A stretch of 64,000 nt of DNA from Oryza sativa Japonica Group (Eukaryota; Streptophyta; Magnoliopsida; Poales; Poaceae), in contig NC_089037.1 of assembly GCF_034140825.1 (NCBI RefSeq), positions 31,081,001 through 31,145,000 of the forward strand, read 5' to 3'. A program made the translations under genes and the position numbers. How positions within the stretch are numbered: the first letter of the stretch is position 1; every line of letters starts with the position of its first letter. The notes under the pieces are model-generated. The model ran no database searches. It saw only the letters and a program-made list of their open reading frames with translations, and had not been told where the DNA came from. This document shows positions 1 through 9,803 of this stretch, piece by piece.

Positions 1-660
1 ACGACGCGCCGTCGCCAACAACAGTTTTTCCTATCTATTGTTGTTGCCAATCGTGAGACGCTAGCTACTCGATATGGTTCAGCTGAGCCATATATTGTAC
101 TGGTAATATTCCCTTGTTCTTGCAGTATATTTTTGGCGGAAATTAAACAGCGGGTTCTCTATGCTGTTGCAAGGTTGCGGTTTGTATGCGGAATTCGGGA
201 GTCACAGCTCTGTAAAATGTTAGAGCAGAGACTGATGTGAGGAAGCACAGGAGTTGTATAACAGACATGACTATTTTCAAATGAGAACATGTATCAGCAT
301 CTAGCCAGTAACTGCGCCATGAAATTCAGCTAGTTTTATGTGTGCTCAGATAATCAGTGTTCTACAATGATTAGCGATTAATGCTCAGTTTTATCTATGT
401 TCAGGTAATTCAGTACATTATAAAAAGGATAGTGAGTTCAGCACAATCTACAATAACAAGTGAATTCAGCACATTCTACACTGATGAGCGAATTACAGAT
501 CATACACGCGGGCACACGGCATCAGATTTTGTTTTAGTGATGTGTCACACTTATTCCAGAGCAAGATCTGAAGCTTACAAGTTCACCAATGGAATATAAA
601 TCGGCAGATATGTATATTAGGATCAGAGTGAAGCTTAGCTGCGGTGGCCGTGGGCGACGA
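1..660. other. Flanking DNA with no supportable gene
   Basis: AT-rich sequence downstream of the GEM-like gene. The last part (about 600-660) is probably its 3' UTR. Short open frames here have no recognisable protein similarity and no splice context. I see nothing else I can support. Confidence 0.5.
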
Positions 661-1692
661 TCACGCACGGCGCTGCAGGGCTTCGTAGAGATTCTTGAGC
701 GCCTTGTCGTAGGAGACGAACCCCATGAACCAGAACTCGTGGTTGTCCGTCGTCATGATCTGGATGTACCTCTCGCCCCTGTTCGTCATGCTGGCGGATG
801 GGTTCACCGATTTCACTTGGTTCAGGGGAAGCACTACCTGCAAATCATCAAAATCTTCCAGGTGATCAATTCGTCGAACAGGTGACATCCATAGATGAAA
901 AATTGACTAAACTGAAGCTATGAAAAATGTAGTTGCCTTGTAGATGGCCTCAGGAGGGTGAGCTGGGGCGGCGCCGGCGACAGCGACGGCGGGGGCGTGG
1001 TAGGATATGGGGCTGTCACTGCAGAAGGCGAGGCGGGCCGTGGAGATGTAGAGCGTGCCGATGACGGGGCCGGAGGAGGTGGAGAGGTAGCACGCGTAGG
1101 CCTTGCGCAGCTGCTCCCCCGGCACGACGCCGAACGCCTGCGTGAACACCCTGTCGTGGCCGCCCTCCGCGTACACCTTCGTCCCCTGCGCCAGCCTCGC
1201 CACCGCCGCGTCCGCCATGTTCGGCGCCGTCCGAACTGCACGCACAACGCATCAGTCACCCGCGTCGCGCGCGAACGGATTGGGAGAGAGGGGATCGGTG
1301 GGTGCGCACGGTGGTGCCAGATGTTGCCGGTGGTGTCGGCGGCCTTGCGGGTGCCGTCCTCCAGCTTCCTGCCGTACCGCTCCAGCGCCTTCCTTAGTGC
1401 TGCACGGTCGCCGCCGCCGGCCGGCCACCGGAGCGAGACGAGACGTTAGCTCGCGCGTGCAAACACAGGAAAAAAAAAAAAGCAGAGATCAGAGAAAGGA
1501 AGCTCGACACGCACACTGGCAGGTGGAGGGGGACGCGCTGGCCGGGGTGACGATCACGTAGGGGTTCCCCACGCCGTTGCTGACCGGAGTGACGGCGACG
1601 GCCGTGGACTGCGGCGGGTGCGGCGGCTGGGCGCCGCCCTGACCCTGCGCGTACGGGTACCCCGGCGGCGGCGCAGCCCACGACGTCGCCAT
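661..1692 (-). CDS. GRAM-domain GEM-like / ABA-responsive protein
   Basis: Four coding exons on the minus strand: 1692-1515, 1399-1310, 1235-937, 837-661, giving 247 residues. The start has a Pro/Gln-rich leader ([16 protein letters not shown]) typical of GEM (GLABRA2 expression modulator)/FIP1-like plant proteins. Residues about 60-95 match the family's [14 protein letters not shown] and NIWHHLRTAPN blocks. The GRAM domain runs from about residue 110 ([16 protein letters not shown]) across the last splice to about 235 ([16 protein letters not shown], then [14 protein letters not shown]). GRAM domains bind lipids or proteins at membranes, and GEM-like members are linked to ABA and stress responses; the role here is inferred from family. 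Length is normal. The third intron (936-838) starts with GC, not GT: reading phase forces the join AAG|GCAACT...CAG|GTAGTG. A fragment model is unlikely because all domain blocks are present in order. Confidence 0.9.
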
Positions 1693-2647
1693 GTCGCCGC
1701 GAGATTAATCACAATCACAAAGCGATCAATCCGAGATCGATCGAACAATCGATCGCGTGGACCTGTAGCCCAGATGCTTCCCTTCCTTCCTTCGGTTCGT
1801 TGCCGCCTTGACCAATCCAACCCAACGTGGGGAAGGTTCTTCTCCGTCGCGTTTACTTTCGCTTGTTCGTGGAGGCGAGGGGAAAGGGATTCGACTATTG
1901 AAGGGCAAATGCAGTTGATGTTGCGGAGACTCCACAGAAGTCTAATATTTTGGGCTTTGCGTCCGCGTACATCGTCTACACCGGCCGCAGCGCCGACGCG
2001 GTGATGCCATGGGCCATGGAGATGGAGGTGGTGGCTTCCAAAGGAAGGAAAAGTGCCGGCTGGTTCACTGATCAAGGGCGAACCGTGTGATTCGCACTGG
2101 CCACTGGTCGGCCGATACACCTCGAGATGCGGGCACCGGATACGATCCTCGAATAAAGCAGAAATGGGCGAATGGGCCGCATCCTTTATGTTCCAACGAT
2201 TCGGTTGAAGTCCAAAGGGCTTTATCTGTTGGGCTCTTGTAGTTCGGCCCATGTGTTGATATTGGGCCTGTCATCCGGGCCCACACGCTCGATCTTCCGG
2301 TCGGAGCCATGTTACCAAGTCGGTTGGTGGTTGCACACGCTCCACGTGATCTGTGTGCTTCCCCTCGGGTCGCCCTTCTGGTTAGGCCCACGCGCACGGG
2401 GAGGGACCAGGTATGTGGCGTAGGGGGCATGACGTGGCGTGGTGAGTTGCACTGTTTGATGCAACATAAAACGTTGTGATGCAAAGTACACGTCGTTGAG
2501 CCGGAGATGAGCACACATAGCAATTCATCCAAAATTTGTATGTGAATGATTTTTTTTCTTGGACAGCAATTACTGTAAAATGTTTCCTACACATGCTAAG
2601 CTCCTTTTTTACTTATGCAACGTGCTTAAGGTAAAAATATAAACTTA
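1693..2647. other. Upstream region of the GEM-like gene
   Basis: Probable promoter and 5' UTR of the GEM-like gene, followed by unassigned intergenic DNA. Long open frames on both strands here reflect GC content only; none shows a known domain or plausible splice structure. Confidence 0.4.
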
Positions 2648-3960
2648 GGGTTTGTTTGAATCATAGACATTGTTAATATTACCCAAAATATTCAGAGTTT
2701 TTTTAATCGGCTGCCCATATTACCTAATAAGACAAAACGGCTTATTAGGGAATAAAAATTAATTTATGGATACAACTTTTATATATTTGTTCGTAGCAAC
2801 TGTCGGAGATATTGGCCCGGGGTATGTGAAGTGGGGGAAAGTTACCTTTCCATCCAGCCGCGTGGCTCTACAGCCTGGCCCTACTCCCGCGCCTCGCGAG
2901 TCACAGAAGCGGCTGGGGGGGCCTCGGGGTGCCACGTCGTGCCCCTCGGGCTCTCCTGCTGCCTCGCCCCGAGGCCCTCGCCCAACTGCCATGTGGCGGG
3001 GGGGGGGGAGGGAGCAGGAAGGGGGCCCAGGCTGAACAACCATCAATGTGCAGCGCCCCAACTGTCCCTCGTCGCATTTAATGCGGTAAGGGCAGACGTG
3101 CGGTGCCGCCTAGCTGACCCACATCAATCGAACGTGACCAGTCTGTGACCGGCCCATCCGATTGAACGGGCGGCCGTGCCCCCACGTCGCCTCTGTAACA
3201 GGCGGAGTGGAAGTAGGTATGACCCGTCCCATCAGGGCGTCATTCAGGGTTCCCTCCATGAGAAATGGACCACCACAAGTCTTCATCCATTTGTGAGGGA
3301 ATGACAGGGCTGTCCCCCGTGTCAGGCGGGGGGTGGCGCTGGGTCCCACTCAAGGATGGGCTGCTGCTTAGCTTCCGAGCGAAGGCACGGATCGTGGCCC
3401 GGTCAAGGTAAGGTGGGTCCCCCTCGCAGGGAAGGATAGGTAGAGGCGGTGCATGTGGTATCCCCTTGAACTATAAAAGGAGGACCTTGCCCACCGAGCA
3501 AGAGGACGACTCCCAGAAAACCTGAACTCTAGGAGAAGAAGGGGAGAAAGCTCTCCGGAGTTAAGGAACCCTTGTAACTCTTAAACATAATCTCAAACAC
3601 AGGAGTAGGGTATTACGCTCCACAGCGGTCCGAACCTGTTTAATCCGATTGTGTGCAAGCTAGCTAGTAGCCTTAGGGGCGGACACGCGATTTCTAAGAG
3701 GCGAGCTTCTTCCCCCGGCCGAACTCACGAAAGGGGGGTCTCACGACCTCCCGGTATTGAGGGACTTCCCTCGACAGCAACTTAAAAGCCAACGTTAAAA
3801 AGAAATTACATTAAAAATACCTTAAAATTAAATTCGAAAATTCAAATTTTGGTTTTTCTTTGGCTTATGTGGCCCACGAATGGTGCTTTCAATTTTTTTT
3901 TTGCCAAAGTGGTTTATTTGATTTTAGTTACTTCCAAACTTGTGTTTAGCGTTGCCCAAA
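2648..3960. mobile_element. Possible MITE interrupted by the solo LTR
   Basis: The left side begins TTA followed by GGGTTTGTTTGAATC, which resembles a Tourist-type terminus. AT-rich sequence continues to 2800 and resumes at 3782. From memory this interior text is common in rice MITE copies. The right end is not resolved, so limits are approximate. Confidence 0.3.
2801..3776 (+). mobile_element. Solo LTR of an LTR retrotransposon (fossil)
   Basis: A 976-bp unit with the TG...CA ends of an LTR: it starts TGTCGGAGATATTGG and ends CCCTCGACA. It is flanked by a perfect 5-bp target-site duplication, GCAAC, at 2796-2800 and 3777-3781. A TATA-like box (CTATAAAAGG) lies at 3471-3480, as expected for the LTR promoter. 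No internal coding region, primer-binding site or second LTR is present, so it is a solo LTR left by recombination between the two ends. Probably Ty3/gypsy by general look, but this is not certain. The intact duplication suggests it is not very old. Confidence 0.88.
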
Positions 3961-5421
3961 TTTTAGGAATAACGTGACAGAGGAGTCGTGAGTGCATAAT
4001 TACACCCACCAAGGTTGATCCTGTTGCCTACGAATATTGTCCATGCGTAGATGTGCTTTCAACAGGAATGTTGTGATATCAGGGATGAATTGTTGGTTTC
4101 GTCTCTTAGAGCATATGTTGAGAAATGCATTTGTTTGTGTGTGTGTGGGGGGGGGGGGGGGTTGAGTGTGGTGTTATGTGCGTAGTAGTGCGCACGCATA
4201 TGGGTTTGCCGTGCAATAAAAAAAACACCCGAGTGAACCTACAACTACTTTGCCGTTTATCTAGTTCTTCTGTACGATATGTTTAGCCCAATCTAACCAT
4301 GCCAAAAAATATGCCACATGTTTGATTTGCAACTAAAAAAATATTACCGAATTCTTTGACATATATTTGATAACAATGCAAAATAAAGCCTACTCCATCT
4401 TGTAAAAGCTTGTCAAGGCTAGAGCAATTCCACAACTTTGGTAGGTTTAAGTTAAAAATGTTCATTTGGGTTGAAGCAAAATATGCCCATAAGTGACAAG
4501 TTCACGAGCAAAGCTAAATTTGTGGCAAACGTAAGGTTTCAATAGAGATAGTAATCCAAACTAGCCCTATGAATTTTCAGTGTCATGTTAGGAGATGTTC
4601 ATGCACATGAAAGTATGAAAATATTGTGCTTCTCGAACATTCTTCGCAGTTCGCTTCATACAAATTCTTCAGATACAAATCGAATTGAGTCTTTAGATTT
4701 TTCACGCACGCTCGTCACGTCGTCCCCGTGTACCCAAGCTACTCGACTTGGTCGCACCAGCATCACGAGCAAAACGAGACCCGCACGGTCGGCCACGCCA
4801 ACTCCCAAGTCCGAAACATTCACTCCAGGGCCCAGGCCCACACCACCCGTCACCAGTCAACAAACCCCCCAAAAAAAAATCAAAAAGAAAAAGAAAAGGT
4901 CGGGTCTCTCCGAGTCCGACGTGTCGCCGCGTGCTGACCTGGCGTCCGTATCCGACGTGGCACCCCACCCCCGCGAGGCAAACCTCCTTCCCGCCTCCCG
5001 CCCGCCGCGTGCCGGAGCGTGCCTCGACGCGCTCGCCGACGCGTACCCACGCTCCCTCCTCCGCACGCAACACCGCACACGCGACTCCACCGCTCATATC
5101 CCTCCGATCCCCCCGCACGGACGGCAACGGATGCCCCCCTCGCCGCACGGGATCCAGAAATTTGCTCCACGTAGAACGCCACGCACGCACGCGAGTCGTT
5201 ACGGCTACGAATCCTCTTTCGTGTAGGCTTCCCCTTCTCCATCCTCTTTTCTCATCAAACCTATTTGTACGCGCACCACCCGTTCGCCGCCGGCGCAACC
5301 CGCGCCTCGCCGCGAACCGAACCCGTGCGCTCTCGCTCTGGTTGATTAGTTGCCATCGCCACCACCAATCCGGCGTTGTCTCGGAGATTTGTCTAGGCGT
5401 TCGCGGCGGTTCGATCGGCGG
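3782..5421. other. Intergenic DNA and promoter of the 5422 gene
   Basis: AT-rich up to about 4700, then GC-rich with many CpGs up to the start codon, as expected for a plant 5' region. A GT-rich tract running into a homopolymer G run lies at about 4135-4162. No gene is supported; the long open frame on the opposite strand covering this GC-rich part is a compositional artefact. Confidence 0.45.
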
Positions 5422-6168
5422 ATGGCGGCGGCGGCGGTGGCGGCACCACCCGTGAGGGGGTACTGCCCCGCGGCGGCGTCGACGTCGTCGGTGGCGAGGG
5501 TGCGGATGCCGGCGTCGTTCGTGAGCGCGCCGCGGCGGGTTTCGGTGCGGCTCCGCGCGGCGGCGGTGGCGGAGGTGCCCCGAGGGCTGCAGCTCCGGCG
5601 GGAGGAGGAGCGGGGGTTGGGGTTCTTCGGAGGCGTGTTTGGTGGGGAGGAGGAGGAGGTGGTGGAGAAGGTTGGGGAGGAGAGGGTGGAGGGGTGGATG
5701 AGGGAGTCGATCGCAGAGATCGTGCGGCACATCGGGGAGGCGCCGTTCCTGGTGCACCTGTTCAACGACGACGACGGCGGCAGCGGGCGGGGAGGCGCGG
5801 GGCGCGTGACGGTGCGGCGGGAGACGGCGTCGGCGGAGAGCTGGCCCGACGTGCGGCGGCGGTGGGGCCCGGGCGGGATGCGGCGTCCCGACGGAATCAT
5901 ACTGGTCGAGCAGATCGCCGCGGCGGTCGAGGAGGGCGGCGCGTCCGCCGGCGCCGGCGCCGCCGAGGCGGCGCGGCAGGTGTGGGGCCTGGTGGTGCAG
6001 GCCCGCGGGATGGAGTGCGCGTCGTGCTACGTGCTCGACACCTGCCGCGTCCGCTCCCCGGCGGGGCTCTGCACCCACTTCTGCCTCGCCAGGGCGCAGT
6101 GCTTCGGCGACCCCCTCGAGCTCCAGCTCCGCAACGCCTGGCTCAACCGCCTCTCCGGCCGCCGGTAG
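5422..6168 (+). CDS. Plant-specific plastid-type protein (DUF7804-like)
   Basis: Single-exon gene of 248 residues. The first about 50 residues (MAAAAVAAPPVRGYCPAAAS, later RRVSVRLRAAAV) are rich in Ala, Ser, Val and Arg and have no acidic residues, which fits a chloroplast transit peptide. A conserved-looking helical block follows at about 90-115 (WMRESIAEIVRHIGEAPFLV). The C-terminus has a cluster of six cysteines (residues 199, 202, 208, 217, 221 and 227) in MECASCYVLDTC and GLCTHFCLARAQCFG, which could bind metal or form disulfides. From memory this matches an uncharacterised plant family (DUF7804). The chosen ATG at 5422 follows an upstream in-frame extension without a better start. I do not recognise a biochemical function. 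Confidence 0.85.
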   Translation: MAAAAVAAPPVRGYCPAAASTSSVARVRMPASFVSAPRRVSVRLRAAAVAEVPRGLQLRREEERGLGFFGGVFGGEEEEVVEKVGEERVEGWMRESIAEIVRHIGEAPFLVHLFNDDDGGSGRGGAGRVTVRRETASAESWPDVRRRWGPGGMRRPDGIILVEQIAAAVEEGGASAGAGAAEAARQVWGLVVQARGMECASCYVLDTCRVRSPAGLCTHFCLARAQCFGDPLELQLRNAWLNRLSGRR

Positions 6169-6900
6169 CCACCGCCGCCGCCGCCGCCGCGGCGTACTAA
6201 TGTACTAAAGCTACCGGCCTTGATGCGTCCGATTCTTGCTGTGAAGAAGAGCAAACGAAGCGTGCAGATTGCAACGGAAGAACATATTCAGATTCTTTCT
6301 TTGTTTTCTTTCGTTCCGGTTTCTCCCAAATGCGGATTTGTACAGATTATTGGTTGCGAATTTGCAATTTGCTACCTCGATTATTCCAACGAGGAGCGAT
6401 TCATCCTGTCATCGAGGCATTGCCCCATGTACTATGACAACATATGACAACAATTTTATGAGAAATTTTTTTAGTATACTTTCTTGATCTGTTACAACTT
6501 CCTGCTTTTTCAGTTGCAATTGAAAGCAACATATGGCGTCGCAATTACGAAATCCATCATTACGGTGTCCTTGATAATGGCATGATGAACAGCTTACGGT
6601 TCCCTTTTTCCGCTTTTCTTTGACAGTCCAGGGAGAGAGATATTAGGGCCGTGTTACGGCGGCATTAAAATCCCAGGCGATCAAGTTGAATCTGACAGCA
6701 GCAGAAGACACAATCAATGCGCGCGAACGTGGACTGCCGGCCCCATTGCGTCCATCCGAGATCTTTTTCTCGCATCAGCGCCGCAACCTGACGTGCTGTT
6801 GCCCAGAATAACGTGATCGCGAGATCCATCCAACTCGAGACAGTCAAGAACACACGGGCACCCACCACAATAATTATCTACACGCTCTCTACAAGAGATA

Positions 6901-7232
6901 AAATAGATTAAATAAATAGAGAGAGCAAAGTTATCTACTAACCTAGAAATAGTATATAGAGAAAAAAGAGACAATAGATTAGAGAGCTATAAATACCCAT
7001 ATAGATATACTATTGAGACGGTTTACTATTAATCTAGTCTATTGCTGGGATGTATATGTTTTACTTGAAATAGATTAAATGAATAGAGAGAGCAAAGTTA
7101 TCTACTAACCTAGAGATAATATATAGAGAAAAAAGAGACAATATATTAGAGAGCTATAGATACCCATGTAGACATACTATTGAGACGATTTACTATTAAT
7201 TTAGTCTATTGCTGGGATGTATATGTTTTATA
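6901..7232. repeat. Tandem pair of 167-bp MITE-like units
   Basis: Two direct copies start AAATAGATTAAAT at 6901 and 7068, with a period of 167 bp and roughly 93% identity by eye. Each copy begins AATAGATTAAAT and ends near CTATTAATYTAGTCTATT, which is an inverted version of its own start. Each unit is therefore MITE-like, and the pair could be a tandem insertion or a later duplication. Confidence 0.8.
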
Positions 7233-7275
7233 GAAAGTACCTTACTTTTACCATTGTGTGTGCTCAATGTTCTCC

Positions 7276-7325
7276 GAGAGACCAGTCTAATGAAATTTAC
7301 GAGAGACCAGTCTAATGAAATTTAC
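7276..7325. repeat. Perfect 25-bp tandem duplication
   Basis: The unit starting GAGAGACCAGTCTAATG occurs twice without mismatch, at 7276-7300 and 7301-7325. Confidence 0.9.
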
Positions 7326-7670
7326 TTCTCTCGAGACGCGTTGACAGCGTCTCCGTGTGTTGCTCTTGCTCGAGCGCCGGAAGCACCGGGAAAAATGGGA
7401 GGCGGTTTGACGACTAGAACCGGTGCACAACGCAGCACGCTGAATCTTCTTTCGCCTGTTGGCTAAAGACGACCAGACGAGTAGAGGTTTCAACTCTTCA
7501 GCTTGGACCGTGAGCGCGTGAGTATCAGCACAACTACCAACGGTGAGAAGCACGGATTTTACCTCGGTTCTAACTTGAATAAAATGCAGATTTTACATTG
7601 ATTTTCACTTTATCAAACTGCCAAACGGTTATATAGAAATTGCTTTAAAATATAAGATAGATTCAATTCT

Positions 7671-7727
7671 TCAACTTGAGATAAAAAAACTTAATTGATC
7701 AACTTGAGATAAAAAAAACTTAATTGA
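7671..7727. repeat. 28/29-bp tandem duplication
   Basis: TCAACTTGAGATAAAA...CTTAATTGA occurs at 7671-7698 and again at 7699-7727. The copies differ only by one A in the poly-A run. Confidence 0.85.
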
Positions 7728-8394
7728 TCATACGTTAATGACTTTTTTACGCGCCATCATTTGATCTTCATAACTTGATCGTTCAGCTAGCCTGCTGGCT
7801 CTGTTTGAGAGCTCAAGGTGCTGAGAAATAGAAGGAAACAGGTCGTGAGTAACTAGCTGGTGACTGGTGAGACTATAAATAGGCTAGATTTTCCAGCTTC
7901 AGGATGCTAGTTCATTTTCAAGATCAATTTTAAATCTGAGCAAGAACCTCGACTATTTAGGAACTAGAAGAGCTGGAGATTCTAAAAGAAGCATCAGCCG
8001 TTAAAAACTCCACAAACAATCCCCAAACATGGCCAGAGGCTTTGCTTATGTTCAGCGTCTGACTTGTGAAAACGCCCAGGATTCCCAAACTACAGCGGCA
8101 AATCCATCTAATTAAACATCAAGACTCGTCTCAACAACAACCTGCCACAATTCACAAACAGCAGGCTGCTGCACAAGACGGTGTACACGGTTCATTTTAT
8201 TTGGGTGTTCGTTTCCACCATCAGATTGATATAATACACGCGAACAAGCAGAAACATTCGGCAACAATTTCTCCAGGAAAATCGCGGCCTATTTCGTCAT
8301 CATCCCGAGCGAGCGTTATTTGGAAGAGGGAGTCTTTTTCAGACAGGCACAGCCTCAATGGCAGGAGCGAGTGACCAACGTCGACGTCGGCGTC

Positions 8395-9803
8395 CTAGTA
8401 GCCACCCTGGATGTAGGCGTTGAGCCGGTTCAGCTCTTCCCGGTGCTCGCTGACCACGGCGCGGACAATGTCTCCAATGGAGACCATCCCAACCATGCCC
8501 GTGCCGTCGATCACCGGGATGTGCCTGATGCGCTTCTCTGCACACGGAGATCGGCAACACCGGTGTTAGCAATTGCTATCTGAACTTTCTGTTTCAGGTA
8601 CTGAATCGGAGAAAGATCAAAGATGTTTTACCTGTCATCAGCTGCATTGCTTGCAGGACTCTGGTATCAGGCTTCACCGTGATCAGCTGGTTCTGTCGAA
8701 ATGATGTTTTGTCAATGAACGTTCGTTTTAGAACAGTCAATACTCTGGTCGCATTTTAATATTTTGTTAAAACTAAAACCATAGTATAGAATGTTAGTAG
8801 TTTTGGCAACCAAGTTTGTCAACTGACTAACTTTTTCATGCTTACGACTTAGCCTCTGTACTAATCAGATTCAGGGTGTATTTCCACCACCATGACCGAC
8901 GGATACAGCCTAAAAGAAAATTAGCATAACAAGGGGTGTACCTCTTCAGTCATGATGTCTCCAACTTTAGTTGACTTGGAAGATCGTCCCTGCACTATGA
9001 TTTTCCTGAGGTAATCTGGAAACATAGAGCATGATTCAGGTGTTAGTTACGCAACACAAGTACTTTCTAAGCCAATCATGTTTATAAACAAGTAAAGGTT
9101 TTCTGTTGTGTTTTTGACCGTAAGGGTTGGTACCATTCACATGAACACTGTGTCTGTCTGTCTGACCATGTATTGATTGTTTTTTATCTTCTTTATTAGT
9201 CCAAACATTTCAATGTAACTTTGCATGTACTGTTTAAACTCTTTCTTTTCTAAAGCCAGCTTCATGCACTAGTATCTCTTTTTTACAACTGAATTAAGCA
9301 ATAGTCTGTCTTCTAGCATATGATTGTGTTTTTGAATTACAGACCCAGTGGCTAGAGACAAAATAAATACACATGGTGGCTTGTTACCTCTCTCAGTAAC
9401 AATACCAGCAATTGATTTATCCTGTCCAGGTTTAACAACCACCAGAGCTCCAACATTGTGTTGCGTCATCTGATAGAAGAAACTTTATCATGTTGAAGCA
9501 TAACTGTTCACTTAAGAGGTAATATGAGAAGGAGAAGACACATACAGATTTGACAGCATCATAGACAGAGTCATCAGTAGTGCACCAGAGCCAAGATCCA
9601 TCAGCACTCTTCCCCTTAGACTTCAAAATATCTGCCACAGTGGCAGTCTCAAATCCACTCTCCTCTATTTGAGCAGATGAAACTGACATGGAGCGTGAAT
9701 ATACAGCAGGTAAAATAGATGGTTTTGGAGCACTGATGTGTCGCAGAACAGCAGACTTGAGGAGACTGCCATGTGACCCGATAGCTTGAATTGCCCGTTG
9801 CAT
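8395..9803 (-). CDS. CBSX3: Mitochondrial CBS-pair protein, CBSX3-like
   Basis: Five coding exons on the minus strand: 9803-9546, 9469-9388, 9015-8942, 8692-8632, 8537-8395, giving 205 residues. The N-terminus (MQRAIQAIGSHGSLLKSAVL, then YSRSMS) is a basic, acid-free mitochondrial presequence with a likely cleavage site near residue 38. Two CBS domains follow, about 65-125 (VYDAVKSMTQHNVGALVVVK) and about 135-200 (VLQAMQLMTEKRIRHIPVID, GMVSIGDIVRAVVSEH). It ends ELNRLNAYIQGGY. In Arabidopsis, CBSX3 binds adenosine ligands and regulates mitochondrial o-type thioredoxin and reactive oxygen levels; the rice role is inferred. Length matches the family. A splice acceptor lies just one base before the ATG (CACAG|AATG), so the 5' UTR is spliced. 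Confidence 0.93.

Larger units (their letters stand above)
6169..8394. other. Intergenic DNA with local tandem repeats
   Basis: Includes the 3' UTR of the plastid-type gene (to about 6500) and, toward 8200-8394, the 3' UTR of the CBSX3-like gene. Between them are the tandem repeats listed separately. No coding region is supported. Confidence 0.5.

Noticed and set aside
1554-2252. 232-codon minus-strand frame upstream of the GEM-like gene
   Set aside because: It overlaps the real first exon in another frame and has no recognisable content.
4135-4162. GT then poly-G tract as a possible regulatory G-quadruplex
   Set aside because: A simple repeat far from any promoter; only one G run, so no quadruplex-type spacing.
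4702-6078. 458-codon open frame on the minus strand
   Set aside because: It is antisense to the 5422-6168 gene, is low-complexity Arg/Pro/His-rich and has no domain; long antisense frames are expected in GC-rich DNA.
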